This document shows positions 34,408-54,755 of a DNA stretch of 64,000 bases, in pieces. Within the stretch, counting starts at the first letter, position 1. Every line of letters starts with the position of its first letter. Below the pieces are notes generated by a model. The model was not told where the DNA came from, did no database searches, and saw only the letters and a list, made by a program, of their open reading frames with translations. The position numbers and the translations under genes are program-made. The DNA comes from Hepsetus odoe (Eukaryota; Chordata; Actinopteri; Characiformes; Hepsetidae), in NCBI GenBank assembly GCA_017165825.1, contig CM029372.1:28508941-28572940 (forward strand), written 5' to 3'.

Positions 34408-36105
34408 ATATAGTGATGATCTTACTCCAGTTTCTCCAGTGTACAGTGTGGATTCTCCAGTCCAGCAGAGAGCAGCTCCACTCCTGAATCCTGCAGGTTA
34501 TTGTAACTCAGGTTCAGTTCTCTCAGACTGGAGGAGTTTGAACTGAGAACTGAGGACAGAACTGAACAGATCTTCTCTGTCAGGTTACAGTGAGACAGTC
34601 TGGGAGAGAAAATAGTTATAATTATAACTGAGATATTATTCAAGAGCACAGTTAATCTCTCAGGGTTTTGCTGTTGGATCTTCATCCAGTACGGCTCACC
34701 ATGTTTCAGAAGGGCCACCTTATTACCTTAACTGGGGAGGTGGAGGTCTAGTGGAAGATTATTTACCTAAAGGTCAAGAGGTCACAGGTTTGAATCCCAC
34801 TGCGCTCACCTTGAACTAATTAATCAAATCCTGGGACATTTGACTGGTACAGACATGATATTGGCCAACACTGACCAGCAGAGTGGAGATACACAGGTTT
34901 CTGGTAAAGATCACTTCTAAAAAATAAATGTGTTTCTGATTTCCTAACTGGAATATGGCTAATGGTTCTATTCATTTTTCAATATTTAAAAGAAAAGTTA
35001 AGTGAATGAGAATTCACGCACTGTGCTTTTCTGAAGACCGCCACAGCTGGAAGGAGTCTCCTGTAACCCTCCTTTGATGTTCTGAATTGTTCCCGGTCCA
35101 GCTCATCCAGAACCTCCTCAGAGGTCAGAAACATGCAGGCAAGTGCTGAACACTGTCCAGGAGTGAACTTCTTATTTGAGCATTTGTGTGTGTTTATAAA
35201 GTCCTGAATCTCTCTGGAGAGCGACTGGTCTTTCATTTCAGACAAACAGAGGAACAGATTGATGGATCTCTCAGTAGAGATGTTTAATTTATTCTTTATG
35301 AAGTTCTTGATGTATCTGTGGATTCTCTCTGAGCTGCTGTGTGTTTGGGTCAGTAAACCCTGTAAGAGTCTCTGATTGGACTCCAGTGAGATGCCCAGCA
35401 GGAAACGGAGGAAAAGATCAAGGTGTCCATTCTGACTCTTTACAGCTTTATCTATCACTTCCTTCAGAAGATCATCCAGTGAACAATTCTCAGACCAGTT
35501 CCTGTTCCATGGTTTAAAAACCTTCAGTTCCTCCAGGTTCTTGTTCTCGTAGCAGTGAAACACATAAACAGCAGCCAGGAACTCCTGAAAGCTCAGGTGA
35601 ACAAAGCAGTAGACCTTCCTCTGGTGAAGCACATGTTCCTCTCTAAAGATCTGAGTGAAAATCCCAGAATACACTGAGGACTCAGTGACATCAATGCTGC
35701 TCTCTCTCAGGTCCTCTTCATAGAACATCACACTGCCCTTCATCAGCTGTTTGAAGGCTAGTTTAGCCAGTTTCAGAAACATGGTTCTGTTGGACTCCAG
35801 CAGGATCTTTGGGTCTCTCTCATCGTTCTCCTCGTACTTCTCTTTCTTCATGTGTATCTGAGTGAGCAGGAAGTGTGAGTACATTTCAGTCAGAGTTTTA
35901 GGGATTTCTGTGTGATGTTGTGTGATGAGTTTCTGAAGAACAGTGGCTGAAATCCAGCAGAAGATGGGAATGTGACACATGATGTGGAGGCTCCTTGATG
36001 CTTTAATGTATGACATGATTCTCTCAGCTTGGTCTTCATCACTGATCCTCTTCCTGAAGTACTCCTCCTTCTGAGGGTCATTGAATCCCTGAATTTCAGT
36101 CACAC
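8689..36105 (-). CDS. NLRC3-like gene B: NACHT exon plus LRR-exon array (fragmented locus)
   Basis: Overall model of the minus-strand NLR locus. From 36105 downward: the 3' 1084 bp of a FISNA-NACHT exon (35022-36105), then LRR exons at 34426 (open), 32531, 31869, 24605 and 17993 (damaged), 16756, 15224, 14723, 12078 and 8689 (open). No other NACHT or 5' exon lies between, so all ten are most simply one gene's array. The 5' exons and about 680 bp of the NACHT exon must lie in the gap at 36106. Phases fit: the NACHT exon ends with two bases of a codon and every intact LRR exon is 1+171+2. It may be one gene skipping damaged exons, or a pseudogene; whether the damage is biological is uncertain. 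Confidence 0.6.
9181..9445 (+). repeat. 5' LTR of the Gypsy element (approximate)
   Basis: Starts TGTCACGGCGCC and contains a (CT)n tract and an AATAAA-type signal in 'gtatgaataaactaaccctg'. Its end, 'gttgatttgaactct...gcatttgca...ccactcc...aacatgaca', recurs at 11309-11382 as the truncated 3' LTR. The left boundary is inferred from the TG start only. Confidence 0.6.
9698..9976 (+). pseudogene. Gypsy aspartic protease region
   Basis: Codes VSALIDSGSAENFLSASVADLL. The D-S-G catalytic motif of a retropepsin is intact (ALIDSGS). The frame ends at 9976 and continues in another frame into the RT. Confidence 0.8.
9945..10861 (+). pseudogene. Gypsy reverse transcriptase, frameshifted
   Basis: The first frame (9945-10430) has CTIELLPGATPPRSRIYPLSGP, KKKDGGLRPCIDYRGLN and FTKLDLHSAYNLVRI. 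The second (10394-10861) has MSFGLANAPAVF, then FVIVHLDNILIYS, where the normal Y-x-D-D active site reads H-L-D-N, and RFLGFANFYRRLI. The frame break near 10420 and the active-site loss make it dead. Confidence 0.85.
10862..11110 (+). pseudogene. Gypsy RNase H remnant
   Basis: ELKRHFTTTAILKLLDPGRPFIVAVDASE is the start of the RNase H/tether region. An internal deletion then joins it to FNITYRPGSRNGKADALS near its end (11030-11090). Confidence 0.75.
11309..11382 (+). repeat. 3' LTR terminal fragment
   Basis: About 75 bp matching the end of the 5' LTR (9370-9445) with several substitutions. It marks the right end of the Gypsy element. Confidence 0.65.
11390..11985 (-). mobile_element. Tc1/mariner fragment
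   Basis: Same family as the longer copy at 13265-14690 ('tcccagtattttcttggctt', 'caaactttaaacgagcttc', 'cttttgactcctctgtcag'). It keeps the DNA-binding part of the transposase region in inverse orientation. Its right flank is also shared with 14618-14690. Confidence 0.75.
12078..12251 (-). CDS. gene B LRR exon (174 bp, intact)
   Basis: Acceptor ...TTTTTAAG, open 174 bp coding LRWCKLTEKSCSV...ILRELNLSYNNLQ...ENPHCELKTLK, donor GTAAG. Slightly diverged from its sister exons (SDSSIL, CELKTLK). Confidence 0.85.
12252..12950. other. no gene recognised
   Basis: Intronic. A stretch at 12890-12965 read on the minus strand (IKRRLKRENLWRSDDP) looks like the C-terminal end of a LINE protein, but the match is short. 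No other recognisable feature. Confidence 0.35.
12955..13196 (-). mobile_element. tRNA-derived SINE, type-2 tail
   Basis: The head in inverse orientation ('ccactaggccaccgctgccc', B box 'gggttcaaacccc') is the same as in type-1 copies. The tail differs: it ends (minus strand) in 'gaccccgtttgggacaagcg' followed by 'gtagaaaatgga'. That end resembles the 3' end of the LINE at 42878. Confidence 0.8.
13265..14690 (-). mobile_element. Tc1/mariner transposon, degenerate
   Basis: Minus-strand translation in shifting frames gives Tc1 transposase blocks: a KPRKYWDYIAWADET-like stretch with the catalytic D of the 'W.DET' block, LFGCH, and a remnant of the normal GGG.....GCF region. Multiple stops and frameshifts. 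No intact terminal repeats were identified. It lies in a gene B intron. Confidence 0.75.
14723..14896 (-). CDS. gene B LRR exon (174 bp, intact)
   Basis: Acceptor CTCTCCAG, open, LCWCDITEKSCSV...LNLSYNNLQDSG...CTLEKLE, donor GTAAG. Its downstream flank matches that of exon 12078. Confidence 0.88.
15224..15397 (-). CDS. gene B LRR exon (174 bp, intact)
   Basis: Acceptor CTCTCCAG, open, LCDCNLSEKICSV...LNLSNNNLQDSG...CTLEILE, donor GTAAG. Only 327 bp separate it from exon 14723, the shortest LRR intron here. Confidence 0.88.
15570..16560 (+). mobile_element. Tc1-like transposon, degenerate
   Basis: Frames include RDRLQFDWEHKDVTLEQWKKV, MWSDESRLTLF (Tc1 second catalytic block) and DWSPQSPDLHPIENL (third block, just before a stop). 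Broken by stops. Its close relative at 33440-34380 occupies the equivalent intron of another LRR pair. Confidence 0.85.
16698..16738. repeat. (GT)n next to LRR exon
   Basis: Dinucleotide tract 17 bp from the donor side of exon 16756. The same arrangement is seen at most LRR exons here. Confidence 0.9.
16756..16929 (-). CDS. gene B LRR exon (174 bp, intact)
   Basis: Acceptor CTCTCCAG, open, LMNCNLSEKICSV...LNLSWNELQDSG...CTLEKLG, donor GTAAG. The W-N-E variant in the second LRR distinguishes it. (CA)n flanks the acceptor side (16975-17010). Confidence 0.88.
17020..17560 (-). mobile_element. L2-like LINE reverse transcriptase fragment
   Basis: The minus strand codes PHQFAYRLNRPLTDHISHV, the start of an L2/Rex-type RT fingers region, with further degenerate sequence. 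Same LINE family as 23030-23740. Its 17390-17560 part matches 23800-23910. Confidence 0.6.
17993..18161 (-). pseudogene. gene B LRR exon, indel-damaged
   Basis: Donor GTAAG and acceptor TTTCCAG are kept, but the exon is 169 bp with scattered one- and few-base indels, so the frame is lost. Clear homology to the 174-bp exons. Confidence 0.8.
18162..18579. other. no gene recognised
   Basis: Intronic sequence with no domain or repeat that I can name. Confidence 0.35.
18580..18990 (+). mobile_element. L2-like LINE 3' end with tail
   Basis: Codes NELPLMVRTAESLAVFKRRL (the C-terminus of an L2/Maui-like LINE protein), a long 3' UTR with an A-rich run, and the tail 'gtcgctctggataagaacgt' + 'ctgctaaatgccgtaaatg' shared with the tRNA-SINEs. 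Confidence 0.75.
19190..19800 (-). pseudogene. Gypsy RT thumb and RNase H remnant
   Basis: 19767-19435 codes LGFVVSQEHLRMDPNKTKAV and CFLGFANFFHRFIHNFSTIAAP, the RT end. Further down, the frame through 19330-19190 codes an ELLAVKLALEEWRHWLEGA / VWTDHKNLAYIEQAKR-like RNase H stretch. Confidence 0.75.
20727..21391 (-). pseudogene. Gypsy gag with zinc knuckle
   Basis: Two frames (21391-21029 and 21008-20727). The second ends EDQIREGRCLYCGCSGHL, a CCHC zinc knuckle with C-x2-C-x4-H visible. A frameshift separates the two halves. Confidence 0.75.
21497..22124 (-). repeat. Gypsy LTR (628 bp)
   Basis: On the minus strand it starts TGTAAGAG and ends CCATTACA (TG...CA with TGTAA/TTACA). Immediately after it the gag leader begins. 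It contains purine-rich (GA)n at 21880-21945 and internal 'aaaggctcaa' repeats. Related LTRs: 28723-29253 and 55347-55728. Confidence 0.7.
22125..22667. other. no gene recognised
   Basis: Flank of the Gypsy LTR. It contains 'gtgtaagagccctaccctga' near 22240, which may be a second LTR edge, but nothing further is supported. Confidence 0.3.
22668..22932 (-). mobile_element. SINE type 1, near full length
   Basis: Tail 'gaaagtgacaacccttgtca', core and a worn head ('taaccgctagcagaccacca') in inverse orientation. Confidence 0.8.
23030..23910 (-). mobile_element. L2-like LINE, C-terminal coding end and 3' UTR
   Basis: Minus-strand frame 23642-23451 codes RTAEKIIGISLPSVQDIF and CIRKATSIVDDP, the hallmark C-terminal block of fish L2-like LINEs, followed (towards 23030) by a 3' UTR rich in 'acaagaca'-type words and related to 55745-56090. 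23800-23910 holds an upstream RT piece; the middle is deleted. Confidence 0.75.
23911..24540. other. intronic sequence shared with 17580-17900
   Basis: No gene. 24180-24600 is a diverged copy of the flank at 17720-17990 ('ggagggcctggaggtgatca' in both), part of a duplicated cassette. Confidence 0.5.
24605..24767 (-). pseudogene. gene B LRR exon, indel-damaged
   Basis: 163 bp instead of 174. Donor GTAAG kept, acceptor TTTTCCAG kept, several CC-to-C losses and a block lost in the SLRELNL region. Frame destroyed. Confidence 0.75.
25260..25550 (-). pseudogene. Gypsy integrase C-terminal region
   Basis: Codes LGPSFRPGQMVWLSAKDRPLHVES, the F-x-P-G-x-x-V-W-L-S stretch of the chromodomain-type integrase tail. 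The upstream catalytic core is not readable. Confidence 0.7.
25710..26342 (-). pseudogene. Gypsy RT fingers/palm fragment
   Basis: Codes FTKMDLRSAYNLIQIREGDEW and FITPSGHYEYLVMPFGLINA, the RT blocks before the Y-x-D-D motif, then degenerates. Preceded by a frameshift. Confidence 0.75.
26788..26978 (+). mobile_element. tRNA-SINE with L2-like tail, inside Gypsy
   Basis: 'ctgagcaagacccttaacct', 'ccctgtaattaggacatgaa' and 'gtgtctgataaatgccgcca' match the family at 7795. The B box is worn ('ggttgaatgca'). Confidence 0.7.
27723..28356. mobile_element. MITE-like element with terminal inverted repeats
   Basis: Left end TACCGCTTTTCCAC; right end GTGGAAAAGGGGCA, its inverse apart from two mismatches. 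The 3-bp direct repeat CCT flanks it (27720-27722, 28357-28359). Related uninterrupted Gypsy copies read 'gctctccctgtgagaag' (54950) and 'gctctcccgtgagcaatg' (21257), confirming the empty site. The GC-rich 'gaaccagctagaaccaaccg' interior and 3-bp duplication suggest a PIF/Harbinger-like MITE. No transposase. Confidence 0.75.
28723..29253 (-). repeat. Gypsy LTR (531 bp)
   Basis: Minus strand begins TGTAAGAGCC and ends near ...GGTATCA, with the internal words 'ggtggaaaacaaactctt' and 'ggtctggctccccctagtgc' shared with the LTR at 55347-55728. Confidence 0.65.
29371..29567 (-). mobile_element. tRNA-SINE with L2-like tail
   Basis: Inverse tail 'catttagcagacactct', core 'ccatgtcctaattacggaga' and head end 'ctaaaccactgccaccc'. 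Confidence 0.75.
29595..29816 (-). mobile_element. SINE type 2
   Basis: Inverse type-2 tail 'ttttctgctgcttgtcccaa', core, and the shared head 'taaccactaggccaccgctg'. Indel-rich compared with 12955-13196. Confidence 0.75.
29817..30055. other. intronic flank; third copy of the cassette border without exon
   Basis: 'tatatccttccctatgtgtgcctgca' to 'ggatgtattttagtg' corresponds to 17850-17930 and 24490-24560, the borders of LRR exons 17993 and 24605, but here no LRR exon follows. Confidence 0.45.
30060..30700 (-). mobile_element. Tc1-like transposon fragment
   Basis: Minus-strand translation gives FMQDDVPCHRAKQV then QFLETENTEIMKWPES, the catalytic 'QDNAPCH' block and the start of the 'WPAQSPDLNPIENLW' block, with stops elsewhere. 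Confidence 0.75.
30715..31330. repeat. NLR intron segment, inverted copy of 46335-46865
   Basis: Reverse complement matches the intron downstream of plus-strand LRR exon 46075-46248 over most of its length, e.g. 'atggccctgttcctgtagtt' (30840) against 'aactacaggaacagggccat' (46693), with indels. It lies downstream of minus-strand LRR exon 31869, so it is paralogous intron, not a gene. Confidence 0.75.
31331..31868. other. no gene recognised
   Basis: Intronic. No coding or repeat signature identified. Confidence 0.35.
31869..32043 (-). pseudogene. gene B LRR exon, indel-damaged
   Basis: Acceptor TTTCCAG kept. The donor is GCAAG instead of GTAAG. Multiple single-base gains and losses and rearranged words around 31895-31950. 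The downstream intron matches that of intact plus-strand exon 46075-46248, so it is its positional counterpart. Confidence 0.75.
32280..32480 (+). mobile_element. family-1 LINE 3' end
   Basis: 'gtgagagagaggacatgatggt', 'gaaggaggagatgcagag' and 'gatccgctgtgg', then a (GAA)n tail. Same 3' end as at 1125, with many single-base losses. Confidence 0.65.
32531..32699 (-). pseudogene. gene B LRR exon, indel-damaged
   Basis: 169 bp. The N-terminal two-thirds reads LCDCNLTEKSCSALSS...LRELNLSYNKLQDS, then single-base deletions (CC to C, GG to G) shift the frame. Donor GTAAG and acceptor CTCTCCAG intact. Confidence 0.8.
32850..33140 (+). mobile_element. Gypsy pre-RT fragment
   Basis: Codes PLPPSIPANYASFRVIPSARRATRLPP then CAVELLPAAP, the linker in front of a Gypsy RT, also seen around 9960-10090. 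A short solitary fragment. Confidence 0.65.
33141..33275 (-). mobile_element. SINE type 1 fragment
   Basis: Inverse core 'gcagcagtaggcagctattg', 'gcccggggagcagtgac' and 'cctcaagggtacct'. Truncated at both ends by the Gypsy fragment and the CA tract. Confidence 0.65.
33277..33352. repeat. (CA)n microsatellite
   Basis: About 75 bp, one 'acaaac' interruption. It corresponds to the CA tract on the acceptor side of the LRR cassettes. Confidence 0.95.
33440..34380 (+). mobile_element. Tc1-like transposon, degenerate
   Basis: Second copy of the 15570-16560 element, with the same flanks ('gaaaatcacagacac' upstream, (GT)n and LRR exon downstream) and a larger internal deletion near 34165. No intact frame. 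Confidence 0.8.
34426..34599 (-). CDS. gene B first LRR exon (174 bp, intact)
   Basis: Acceptor TCTCCCAG, LSHCNLTEKICSV...LNLSYNNLQDSG...CTLEKLE, donor GTAAG. It directly follows the NACHT exon in transcript order; CA (end of NACHT exon) + A gives Q and keeps the frame. Confidence 0.9.
34600..35021. other. gene B intron between NACHT and first LRR exon
   Basis: 422 bp. It includes worn SINE-head-like 'aggtcacaggtttgaatccc' near 34780, otherwise plain intron. Confidence 0.5.
35022..36105 (-). CDS. NLRC3-like gene B, NACHT-associated C-terminal part of main exon
   Basis: An open frame of 361 codons runs from the gap to donor A/GTGCGT at 35021. It starts VTEIQGFNDPQKEEYFRKRI (NACHT C-terminal helical part), then IMCHIPIFCWISATVLQ, MYSHFLLTQI (winged-helix-like), VHLSFQEFLAAVYVF (conserved HxSFQEFxAA motif of NLRs), GHLDLFLRFLLGISLESNQ and EEVLDELD...GYRRLLPAVAVFRKA before the splice. 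Walker A and B would lie in the gap. It is strongly homologous to 41610-42686 of gene C but clearly diverged (about half the residues differ in places), so it is a separate paralogue and not an assembly copy. No stop or frameshift seen. Confidence 0.9.
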
Positions 36106-36605
36106 NNNNNNNNNNNNNNNNNNNNNNNNNNNNNNNNNNNNNNNNNNNNNNNNNNNNNNNNNNNNNNNNNNNNNNNNNNNNNNNNNNNNNNNNNNNNNNN
36201 NNNNNNNNNNNNNNNNNNNNNNNNNNNNNNNNNNNNNNNNNNNNNNNNNNNNNNNNNNNNNNNNNNNNNNNNNNNNNNNNNNNNNNNNNNNNNNNNNNNN
36301 NNNNNNNNNNNNNNNNNNNNNNNNNNNNNNNNNNNNNNNNNNNNNNNNNNNNNNNNNNNNNNNNNNNNNNNNNNNNNNNNNNNNNNNNNNNNNNNNNNNN
36401 NNNNNNNNNNNNNNNNNNNNNNNNNNNNNNNNNNNNNNNNNNNNNNNNNNNNNNNNNNNNNNNNNNNNNNNNNNNNNNNNNNNNNNNNNNNNNNNNNNNN
36501 NNNNNNNNNNNNNNNNNNNNNNNNNNNNNNNNNNNNNNNNNNNNNNNNNNNNNNNNNNNNNNNNNNNNNNNNNNNNNNNNNNNNNNNNNNNNNNNNNNNN
36601 NNNNN
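36106..36605. other. assembly gap (500 N)
   Basis: Exactly 500 N, joining a truncated minus-strand NACHT exon to a truncated plus-strand NLR N-terminal exon. The true length must exceed 500 if gene B is complete. Confidence 0.99.
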
Positions 36606-36639
36606 ACTTCAGACAGGAGGACAGTTCTGCTGATGTGAG
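36606..36639 (+). pseudogene. 3' end of an NLR N-terminal exon (extra copy)
   Basis: Codes FRQEDSSADV and splices at AG/GTAAAG. Identical to the end of exon 38045-38161, and about 120 bp of following intron is near-identical to 38162-38285. The rest of this copy is in the gap. Confidence 0.75.
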
Positions 36640-36784
36640 GTAAAGACAGTTTAAGAACTGTGTTGTGAAATGTTCCTCTTTCCAATCTCACCTGATTAAT
36701 CTCAGCAGGTGTTTGAGGTAAAACACTAAGATCTGCAGCTCTGTGGTTCTCCAGGACTGAGAGTCAAGAACATGATTTGTGAAG

Positions 36785-37160
36785 AATACATTCTTCAAAC
36801 TCATCACCCTCCCTGACACCCTCTTCACCTTCAAAACACTCTTCACATATTCTTCCTTCAGGATAGCCATGGAATGTGGAGGAATGGGGGAGGAGTTATC
36901 CTGAAGGAAGAGTGTGTGGAGAGTGTTTTGGAAGTGAAGAGGGTGTCAGGGAGGGTGATGAGTTTGAAGCTGGAAGTTGAAGGTGTGATAATGAATGTTT
37001 TAGTGCTTATGATCCACAGATTGGTTTTGAGATGGAAGAGGAAGAAGAATTGTGGAGTGAGTTGATGAAGTGATAGAGAGTGTACCCAGGGGAGAGAGAG
37101 TGGTGATTGGTGCAGACTTTAATTGGTAATTGGTGCAGACATGTTGGTGATTATAAGATT
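36785..37160 (+). mobile_element. family-1 LINE endonuclease fragment with inverted start
   Basis: 36880-37150 codes an APE endonuclease piece (SGRVMSLKLEVEGV, then degenerate VIGADFN). 36785-36862 is the inverse of 36890-36975, making a hairpin at the element's left side. Twin-priming-like inversion is a possible cause. Confidence 0.65.
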
Positions 37161-37503
37161 GTATTTAAATATGATGAATCCGTTCCAGACCGTATATATT
37201 TTTAAGATTTTAATCATGTGACAGAATATAGAGTGTATCAGTAAACTGATCTAAAAACACTGAATAACAGAGAAAACTAATGTTGCAAGAGTCCGTGCAA
37301 GTTCTAAAGGGAAAAAATAAAGTTTGAAAAACCCTTAATTTATACAATATCTACACCTAAACAACCAAGAACACTAACCTTGTATGAGTCGTCTGCTTTT
37401 CATTTGATTAGACGCCCGGTTAATTACAAAATTAATGCAAAAGCACCCAAAATACAGCACAAAGAGTTCACAGCGAATTAACACACGTCTGACCGAGAAC
37501 AAT
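37161..37503. other. no gene recognised
   Basis: AT-rich, no feature named. It might contain gene C's 5' UTR or first exon, but no convincing start exon was seen. Confidence 0.3.
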
Positions 37504-37693
37504 GTTCAGGTAGAATGATGTTCAGAGAGAATGATGTTCAGGTAGAACAGTGTTCAGGGAGAACGATGTACAAGGAGAACGATGTTCAGGGTGAACAATG
37601 AACAGGTAGAATGATGTAAAGAGAGCGATGTTCAGGGAGAATGATGTTCAGGTAGAATGATGTACAGGGAAAACAATGTTCAAGGAGAACAAT
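37504..37693. repeat. 16-bp minisatellite, about 12 copies
   Basis: Variants of 'gttcaggtagaatgat' in tandem, with regular 16-bp spacing and frequent 'gtacaagg'/'gaacaatg' substitutions. Confidence 0.85.
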
Positions 37694-37694
37694 G

Positions 37695-37875
37695 TAAAGA
37701 GAAAAAGGAAAAGAGAAAGAAAGACCAAAGAGGAGGTTTATGGATGTGGTGAGAGAGGACATACAGGTGGTCAGTTTGAAGGAGGAAGATGCAAAAGACA
37801 GGAAGAAATGGAAATGGATGATCCACTGTGGCGACCCCTAAACGGGAGCAGCCAAAAGAAAAAGAAGAATTTGTG
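37695..37875 (+). mobile_element. family-1 LINE 3' end
   Basis: R-R-x-R-rich start, then 'gtttatggatgtggtgagag', 'ggcgacccctaaacgggag' and a (GAA)-like tail. It starts directly after the minisatellite. Confidence 0.75.
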
Positions 37876-38044
37876 TTACTTGGCTAATCATGAATATTAA
37901 TTATAAATATTTCTTTTATTTAATTTATTCATTTTATGTTATAAAGCAAACCTGGAGGAACAGCTCCTGATACACATTTAAATCAAACACTTTACACTCG
38001 TTTTCTGTGGTTATGACTCATTTTTCTTCATCTGTACATTTTAG

Positions 38045-52709
<14,665 letters not shown>

Positions 52710-52946
52710 ACTCACACCTGAGCTGGAGTCTCACACATACTGGAGGACAGGATGAGGTCTTCTAGAACAAACACACACACTGTGTGATTCTCCATGGGAA
52801 CTGTGTGTGTGTGTGTGAGAGACATCACTCCCCAGTGGTCTCACATCCATCGTCCATCACACTCCCCCCATTTGAGGTCGAGTCCACACTGGTGATGAGA
52901 GCGAGTGAGGAAGAGGAAGAGAAGAGATTTCATTCTGAATTTTAAA

Positions 52947-52952
52947 AATAAA
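52947..52952 (+). terminator. poly(A) signal AATAAA (proximal)
   Basis: In the 3' UTR 238 bp after the stop, in 'tttaaaaataaaatctg'. Confidence 0.5.
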
Positions 52953-53440
52953 ATCTGTTTTAGGACTAAAAGATCAAGTGGACAATATTGCAGGCGTCCA
53001 GTGAGATATTAAGATACCAACAGTGTAAATATCTGACCGTTTCATGATGAAAAATACATTTGTTATTTGTGTTATATATATTATACCTGATATTATTTTC
53101 AACAGCTATCTTTAACCTGAGATCTGTCTAAACACTAAAAGGCATTTTTAATAGTATCTATTATTATATTTTTATAAATCAGTCAGTTTTCTGAGAGCTA
53201 TAAAAATAGACTTTGTGAGTTTCAGGTCTGTAAACAGTGATTTACACTGAGAAATTGTGTTTAAAGGGTTTTATCTCTTATAATCTACAGTTTATTGTAT
53301 CACTTATCCTGAATTAGTTCATCCTCAGTTTTTATTACATATATTTTTATTTTATTACTTTCTTGTTTTAAAACTCGTAACTCTGGACTGTTTTGTTATT
53401 TTCCAGGTTAAATTCAGTTTAAAATGGGAATTAAAAGTGC

Positions 53441-53446
53441 AATAAA
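53441..53446 (+). terminator. poly(A) signal AATAAA (distal)
   Basis: In 'aaagtgcaataaagttaaac', about 730 bp after the stop. Better context than the proximal one. Confidence 0.55.
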
Positions 53447-53499
53447 GTTAAACTTCAGTAATATCCATCCAACCGGTGGAGTTGTGTCGATTATGTGGA

Positions 53500-54415
53500 C
53501 GAGACACGGGAATCTCCTTTTATTCTGACTGACATTAACACAACTGACACAAACACCTCCAAATAAGAACAGCATCTACTCCAGCTCCTCTCCCTCAGGG
53601 GAACTGTAGAAAGAGGGCGGGGCCCAGGAGAGCTCCAGAGTTTATAGGGGCACCACAGAAGAAGAGAAGGATCAGGAGTGGCTCTAACTAATAATGAGCA
53701 CAACTACAGGCATGGAGGTTCTCACAGTCAGTAGAACAGGAACAGTTTGGGATCTAAAACAGAACAACAATACTTTATGACCCGGTTACATTCACCGCCC
53801 AAGAATTACACAAAATCCTAAAGAGTTCCCAAAACAAAAACAACAAAATAAATACACTCACCTCGAGCACATTCACAGATTCACAATTCAGCAATGAAGC
53901 CTCCACCAAAGAGGATAAGAGTCCGGGGACCTGCTCGGCACCGTGCAGAATCCCAGAACACTAGATAAAATGAGGTTCTTTTACACCACACAAACTGGCC
54001 ATAACACCACCAAACAGTCAGAACTCCCAGGATAATGAAGAAGATCCTGTGACTGAATTATACAGTTACAACAACAAGGGCAACTGATAAAACACAATAA
54101 CAGACTAATTCACACATCCATCACCACTGGACGAACAGGTTTGAGACCAAGGAGGGTTTCAAGCTGAGTCATCGATTCAATCAAACGACGAATTGGTCTA
54201 ATGACTACCAAAATGTGTGGAGAGTCTCTGATCTACATCCACTTCTCTGGGTTCAGGAGAGAGAAACGTGGGGCTGAGACTCAGCAGGGGAGTTTGGGGA
54301 GGCAACAGCCAGCCCACCATGGTCAGGAGCACTCATCACTGGCAGGATCCTCTGAACAGCATCCATGTCCAGGTCCATGTTGGACAGCTGATGGACCTAT
54401 GATAGTGTGCAGTCA
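53500..54415. other. no gene recognised; possible LTR sequence
   Basis: Between the gene C 3' end and the Gypsy integrase. 'gacccggttacattcaccgc' near 53780 might be an LTR edge of the minus-strand element whose integrase is at 54416, but no paired LTR was found. Confidence 0.3.
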
Positions 54416-54730
54416 TCACACCCACTGATGCAGGAGACAGCATGGAGTCCCAGCAGACTGGGTGGCATCTTCATCCAAAGACATATCCAAGGGCAAAAAG
54501 TTGACTTGCAGGAGCAGTTTGCAATGCACCACACGCTCATATCCTTCTATGATGCGGTAGATATGAAGAGCAGGTTCCAAGTCCACTACTGTGTAGACCG
54601 CAGGCTCCCATTTGTCAGAGAGCTTTTGTTTCCCTCTAACTCCCTTGTTTGCCACCAGCACCTGGTCACCCAAAGGAAGAGGCGGTCCTTTAGCCTTGAT
54701 GTATTGGGCAAACTGGTGTTTCTGCTCCAC
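54416..54730 (-). pseudogene. retrotransposon integrase C-terminal fragment
   Basis: Codes GDQVLVANKGVRGKQKLSDKWEPAVY then VVDLEPALHIYRI, the integrase SH3-like/GPY-type tail of a Gypsy-group element different from that of 25260. Open but isolated. Confidence 0.7.
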
Positions 54731-54755
54731 TGAGCTGTGTTCCTGGACCTGAGTT

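Noticed and set aside
36029..36643. plus-strand open frame across the central gap
   Set aside because: The left part is antisense to the NACHT exon and the middle is N. Only the last residues belong to a real exon.
34979..36691. 570-residue minus-strand open frame across the gap
   Set aside because: It runs through 500 N. Its first 28 residues are antisense to a plus-strand NLR exon/intron. Only the part from 36105 to 35022 is a real exon.
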